From JBGSZX01 sp964640545 (GTDB lineage Bacteria > Bdellovibrionota > UBA2428): a stretch of 16,578 bases of DNA. The notes under the pieces were generated by a model. The model was not told the DNA's origin. It saw only the letters and a program-made list of their open reading frames with translations, and searched no databases. A program made the position numbers and the translations under genes. The stretch lies in the NCBI GenBank assembly GCA_964640545.1, contig CAZXHL010000058.1, positions 1-16,578 of the forward strand, given 5' to 3'. This document shows, in pieces, positions 13,631-16,578 of the stretch. How positions within the stretch are numbered: position 1 is the stretch's first letter; every line of letters starts with the position of its first letter.

Positions 13631-15035
13631 GACTCATTGTGAAAAGTTTGTCATGGCGTTGAGTTCTGTTCTTGTTGGAGCTTTTGCGCTGACCTCTATC
13701 AGCTCCTTGGCTATTGACGTCAAACCTGTTGGTGAAGAAGTCTCATTGGTGAGTGCTACAAAAGTTGAAATGCTTCCGCGCATGGACCTTGACGGATTTT
13801 ATGAGCGCGCCTTGGAAAAGAGCGCTCGCAGTCGTGAGTCGGCTGGACAGCTGAAGGTTTCTGAAGCTCGGCAACAACTAGCTGGTGCTTTGAGACTGCC
13901 TACTCTGTCAGCGGAAGTGATATCGGGACCGTCACCCACGATTACTGGAGATGCGCTCAATAGTTCGACTAGCTATGATAGTTGGGGAATCGCGTTTCAA
14001 TCAAAAGTTGAGCTCATTCAGCCCATTTATACTTTTGGTGCGATTGGCAGCCTGAGAGAAGCAGCCCGGGCTGCGCATGAAGCTGAAGCCGGACGACACG
14101 CTCGTGAAAAGTGGCAGCTTAGGCAGGATATTGCAAAGTTATACTTCGGTTATCAACTGGCATTTGAACTTCGAGAATTGACTCGCGAGCTACAAGATCA
14201 GTTAGAGAAAGCACAATCTGAAGGAAAGAAACTACGAAGGCGTAAGGCAAAAGGTGCACCCAGCTTGACTGATCTGGAAAGATTGAAAGTCTATATTGCG
14301 GAGCTCACATCTCGTTTTGATGAAGCTCAAAAGTTTATGGATTTAGCAAAGCTTGGTATGGCTTTGGAAGTTGAATCTACTAGCGACGCTCTTCGATGGC
14401 GTCGCGCCAATTTAAAGCGCTTGGAAACCGAGTTCAAAGATCTCGACTACTATGTGGAGATTTCTAAGTCGAAGCGCCCCGAATACAAAGCTCTTCAAAA
14501 AGAGATTGAAGCAAAGGAATTGTTTGTGGACGCGATGAAGGCCGGACAGTTGCCGCAAATTTTTGCTGGGGCTAGGTGGACGACGGCGTATTCGAATGTG
14601 TCGGATAAGCAGACCAGTGTTTATGCTAATGATTCTTTCAACCAAGACTCTTTTGTTGGAGGGGTGGGGCTGAGGTGGAATCTATTTTCCCCCACTCACA
14701 ATGCGAAAATTGCTGCAGCCAAAGCAGAACTGATCAAAACTCGGGCCAAAAATGGGGCTTTGCTCACCGCACTTTCTTCTGAGACACAAAAAGATTGGCT
14801 GGAGCTTCGATTCTTACGTAATTCCTTGGAGCAGAGATTGATTGCCGAGCAATCCTCTAAGCGTGTATTCCTCGACATGTTTGCGGGCTTCACGATCGGA
14901 ACTCAAAGAGCTAAAGATCTCCTTGAGGCTATGGCACTTTGGGCGCAGATGAAAAAAGCTCGTCTTGAAACCCTCCACCAAGAGCGTTTGGCTTGGGTTC
15001 GTCTTGAGGGCAGTACCGGTCAGTTGGCCGAATAA
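13611..15035 (+). CDS. TolC-family outer-membrane channel protein
   Basis: TolC proteins form trimeric outer-membrane beta-barrels with a long periplasmic alpha-helical tunnel for export or efflux. I start at the ATG 13611 (474 residues) rather than the GTG at 13602; it gives a signal peptide of about 34 residues with a basic n-region and LTSISSLA before the mature IDV. An ATG at 13653 is another option. Visible family features: an early helix followed by a strand pair (LPTLSAEVIS), QPIYTFGAIGSLREAARAA (about 137-155), repeated long amphipathic helices, the mid-protein KAKGAPSLTDLERLKVYIAEL, and the second repeat with GGVGLRWNLFSPTHNAKIAAA. The two-fold internal repeat of TolC is evident. It overlaps the MlaC-like gene and converges on the hydrolase gene, with only 30 bases between stops and no clear stem-loop, though a T-run lies at 15037-15042. 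Confidence 0.88.
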   Translation: MIAKTNKTHCEKFVMALSSVLVGAFALTSISSLAIDVKPVGEEVSLVSATKVEMLPRMDLDGFYERALEKSARSRESAGQLKVSEARQQLAGALRLPTLSAEVISGPSPTITGDALNSSTSYDSWGIAFQSKVELIQPIYTFGAIGSLREAARAAHEAEAGRHAREKWQLRQDIAKLYFGYQLAFELRELTRELQDQLEKAQSEGKKLRRRKAKGAPSLTDLERLKVYIAELTSRFDEAQKFMDLAKLGMALEVESTSDALRWRRANLKRLETEFKDLDYYVEISKSKRPEYKALQKEIEAKELFVDAMKAGQLPQIFAGARWTTAYSNVSDKQTSVYANDSFNQDSFVGGVGLRWNLFSPTHNAKIAAAKAELIKTRAKNGALLTALSSETQKDWLELRFLRNSLEQRLIAEQSSKRVFLDMFAGFTIGTQRAKDLLEAMALWAQMKKARLETLHQERLAWVRLEGSTGQLAE

Positions 15036-15065
15036 ATTTTTTCCGAATCTAATTGAAAGTATTGG

Positions 15066-16109
15066 CTAAATCATTTCATCGAGCATGAAGCGGGCTTCTC
15101 TACTGCTTAACTGACTGGAGAAGGTGGCTATATGGGCGATGGCGTCACCCTGGTTCACGAGGGGGATGGTGCTTAGCCCAACGATCAAGCCTTTTTCGTC
15201 GGCTCTTACGACGTATGGATCTCCACCAAAAGTGTCTGTGATGACCGCGATGGTTTCATTGCGCTCTACTCGATCGCCTAGTTTCTTCTTTAGATCAAAG
15301 GTTCCACTGTGCGGAGCGCGTACCCAGTAACTACCTCTAGCAATTTTAGATTTTCTCAGAGGGGCCGTGGCCACGCTATGGGTAAGTGAGGTGACTTCCA
15401 ACATTCCGATCTGTTTCATAAAGGAAAAGCAGCCTCGAACCCCGAGCTTGATCACGTCTTCGTTGAATCTCAGAGCTTCGCCGCCCTCGAAAAGTAAAGT
15501 GCGCACGTTTCTTTTCCGAGCAGCTTCTCGAAGTGAACCATCTCGCAGCTTGGAATTGATGATGATGGGAACTCCAAAGCTTTCGGCAAGCTTCTGTGTT
15601 TCTTTGTCTTCAAGAGCAGCACGAATCTGGGGCAAGTTATTGCGATTGATAGCTGCGGTATGAAGATCAATTCCATGAGTGCATTGAGAAACAATTTCTT
15701 TCATGAGAAAGTAGGCCATGCGTGAGGCAAGAGATCCTGTTTTTGCTCCCGGAAAACTTCGATTGAGATCTCTACGATCCGGTAGATATCGCGACTTATT
15801 ATTGAAGCCAAAGACGTTGACGACGGGGATGGCGATGAGAGTTCCTTTGAGTTTACTCAGCACGGGCTTTTTGAGAACTTTTTTGATGATTTCTACACCG
15901 TTGATTTCATCTCCATGAATGGCTGCACTCAGGAACATGATAGGCCCTTCTTCTTTTCCTCGAATGACTTCTATGGGAATGGCTAGTTGAGTGTAGTCGT
16001 AGAGAGTTGCAAGATCTATCGAGAGCCGCTTGCGTTCTCCTGGATAAACTTTTTCACCTGCTATTTTTAAGGCCTTTGCTTTTTTTTCAGTCGATGGGGA
16101 TTTTGTCAT
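15066..16109 (-). CDS. Succinylglutamate desuccinylase / aspartoacylase (AstE/AspA, M14-like) family zinc hydrolase
   Basis: These zinc enzymes hydrolyse N-acyl amino acids or related amides. The 347-residue protein has the zinc motif AAIHGDEINGVE with H65 and E68, the third ligand H150 in GIDLHTA, the substrate-binding DRRDLNRSFPG (111-121), and a likely catalytic glutamate in LLFEGGEALRF (E208). After about residue 255 comes a beta-rich C-terminal domain (WVRAPHSGTFDLKKKLGDRV onwards), typical of this family and similar in look to lipoyl-type barrels. The residues that set AstE or AspA specificity do not allow a firm substrate call. The ATG at 16107-16109 lacks a ribosome binding site and lies 12 bases after the preceding gene's stop, suggesting a two-gene unit. 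Its 3' end faces the TolC-like gene. Confidence 0.9.
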   Translation of the reverse strand: MTKSPSTEKKAKALKIAGEKVYPGERKRLSIDLATLYDYTQLAIPIEVIRGKEEGPIMFLSAAIHGDEINGVEIIKKVLKKPVLSKLKGTLIAIPVVNVFGFNNKSRYLPDRRDLNRSFPGAKTGSLASRMAYFLMKEIVSQCTHGIDLHTAAINRNNLPQIRAALEDKETQKLAESFGVPIIINSKLRDGSLREAARKRNVRTLLFEGGEALRFNEDVIKLGVRGCFSFMKQIGMLEVTSLTHSVATAPLRKSKIARGSYWVRAPHSGTFDLKKKLGDRVERNETIAVITDTFGGDPYVVRADEKGLIVGLSTIPLVNQGDAIAHIATFSSQLSSREARFMLDEMI

Positions 16110-16121
16110 ATGTAAAAAGGC

Positions 16122-16578
16122 TTAACTTTTGTGCTTCTTCTTCCAGAAATAGAATCCGATGGCACCTGCTAACAAAATAAAGCCAATGACATTTGTCATG
16201 TCGAAGCCTTCAACGTCTTCTCTACGATTTTCGATCTGAGTGCCTTCAGGCGCAAAGCGACCTCCAGATTGTGCTCTTCGGCCGAGAAGGGAACCGGGGT
16301 TGGCATTCATGGCATCATCGAAGGCTTTAGGGTCATATCTAAGTTCGATTGAATCTAGAATTTTGTCCATGATAGGAGCCCACTTTGCGTAGACGGATTC
16401 AGCAATTGAGTAAGTGACAAGTCCCGCAATCTTTCCCTCTATCGAGGCCACGTAACGTGTGTAAAATCCAGGAATTTCGGAACCAAACTGAAGCGAGTCA
16501 ACCCATTGCTTCTTCTTGATTTCTTTGAAGCGAACATACTTCACTTCACTTTTGTACACATTCCCCAATAGATCTCTC
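16122..16578 (-). CDS. Partial gene: exported or surface protein with C-terminal membrane anchor
   Basis: The frame stays open to the end of the window, so the N-terminus is missing; the TTG at 16566-16568 is simply the first in-window start-like codon. The visible part has an alpha/beta segment (about residues 1-78, from YKSEVKYVRFKEI to MDKILDSIEL) that looks like the C-terminal half of a PsbP/DcrB-like fold. A linker rich in Gly, Arg, Asn and Glu follows, then one membrane helix (VIGFILLAGAIGFYFW) closed by the basic KKKHKS. That tail predicts a single-pass protein with most of its mass outside the cytoplasm, provided a signal peptide exists upstream. I do not recognise a named family with confidence. 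It is probably co-transcribed with the zinc hydrolase 12 bases downstream. Confidence 0.6.
   Translation of the reverse strand, partial: RDLLGNVYKSEVKYVRFKEIKKKQWVDSLQFGSEIPGFYTRYVASIEGKIAGLVTYSIAESVYAKWAPIMDKILDSIELRYDPKAFDDAMNANPGSLLGRRAQSGGRFAPEGTQIENRREDVEGFDMTNVIGFILLAGAIGFYFWKKKHKS

Noticed and set aside
15036..15065. Terminator between the TolC-like gene and the zinc hydrolase
   Set aside because: There is a T-run at 15037-15042, but I found no convincing stem before it.

Overview
The window looks like a chromosomal stretch from a Gram-negative bacterium with an outer membrane. It has TolC- and MlaC-family proteins, a LysM lytic transglycosylase and several exported proteins. The gene mix (a secreted subtilase with a CUB-like tail, SPFH/NfeD genes behind a five-LysM MltD, ribosomal proteins with unusual tails) makes me favour a Bdellovibrionota or other delta-type lineage. 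That placement is an impression, not something the sequence proves. Coding density is high, there are no transposase, phage or CRISPR signs, and I see no tRNA or rRNA gene.

Region 1 (1-720): the 3' end of a secreted serine protease, its terminator, and a striking 36-bp-armed inverted repeat in the gap before the convergent tag gene. Region 2 (718-5944, minus strand): a small unknown gene, then mltD, nfeD, two tandem SPFH (stomatin-like) genes and tag, tightly spaced and probably largely co-transcribed. This is an envelope/membrane-microdomain cluster with a DNA-repair gene at its end. Region 3 (6104-7026): a plus-strand SDR-like protein, then a spacer made of small hairpins. Region 4 (7027-11273, minus strand): a RluA-type pseudouridine synthase, rpsF, rplI, a strong terminator, then dnaB. 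The usual rpsR (S18) gene is missing between rpsF and rplI. S6 carries a Gly/Arg-rich tail and L9 an acidic tail. Region 5 (11417-15035, plus strand): yciO, a CTP-type lipid kinase or cytidylyltransferase-like membrane enzyme, an MlaC-family lipid-binding protein, and an overlapping TolC-family outer-membrane protein. Region 6 (15066-16578, minus strand): a partial gene for an exported, C-terminally membrane-anchored protein, followed by an AstE/aspartoacylase-family zinc hydrolase.

Two patterns cut across the regions. First, several genes that begin transcription units (mltD, dnaB, the MlaC-family gene, perhaps yciO) have no ribosome binding site but have a -10-like hexamer ending only 6-10 nt before ATG. 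This suggests leaderless or near-leaderless mRNAs. Second, structured non-coding DNA sits at gene ends: the long inverted repeat near 573-695, the hairpin chain at 6945-7023, and a perfect hairpin just behind rpsF. I found no clearly new defence or mobile system. The best leads are the inverted repeat, the paired S6/L9 tails with the missing S18 gene, the MlaC-TolC pair and the tandem SPFH-NfeD module.
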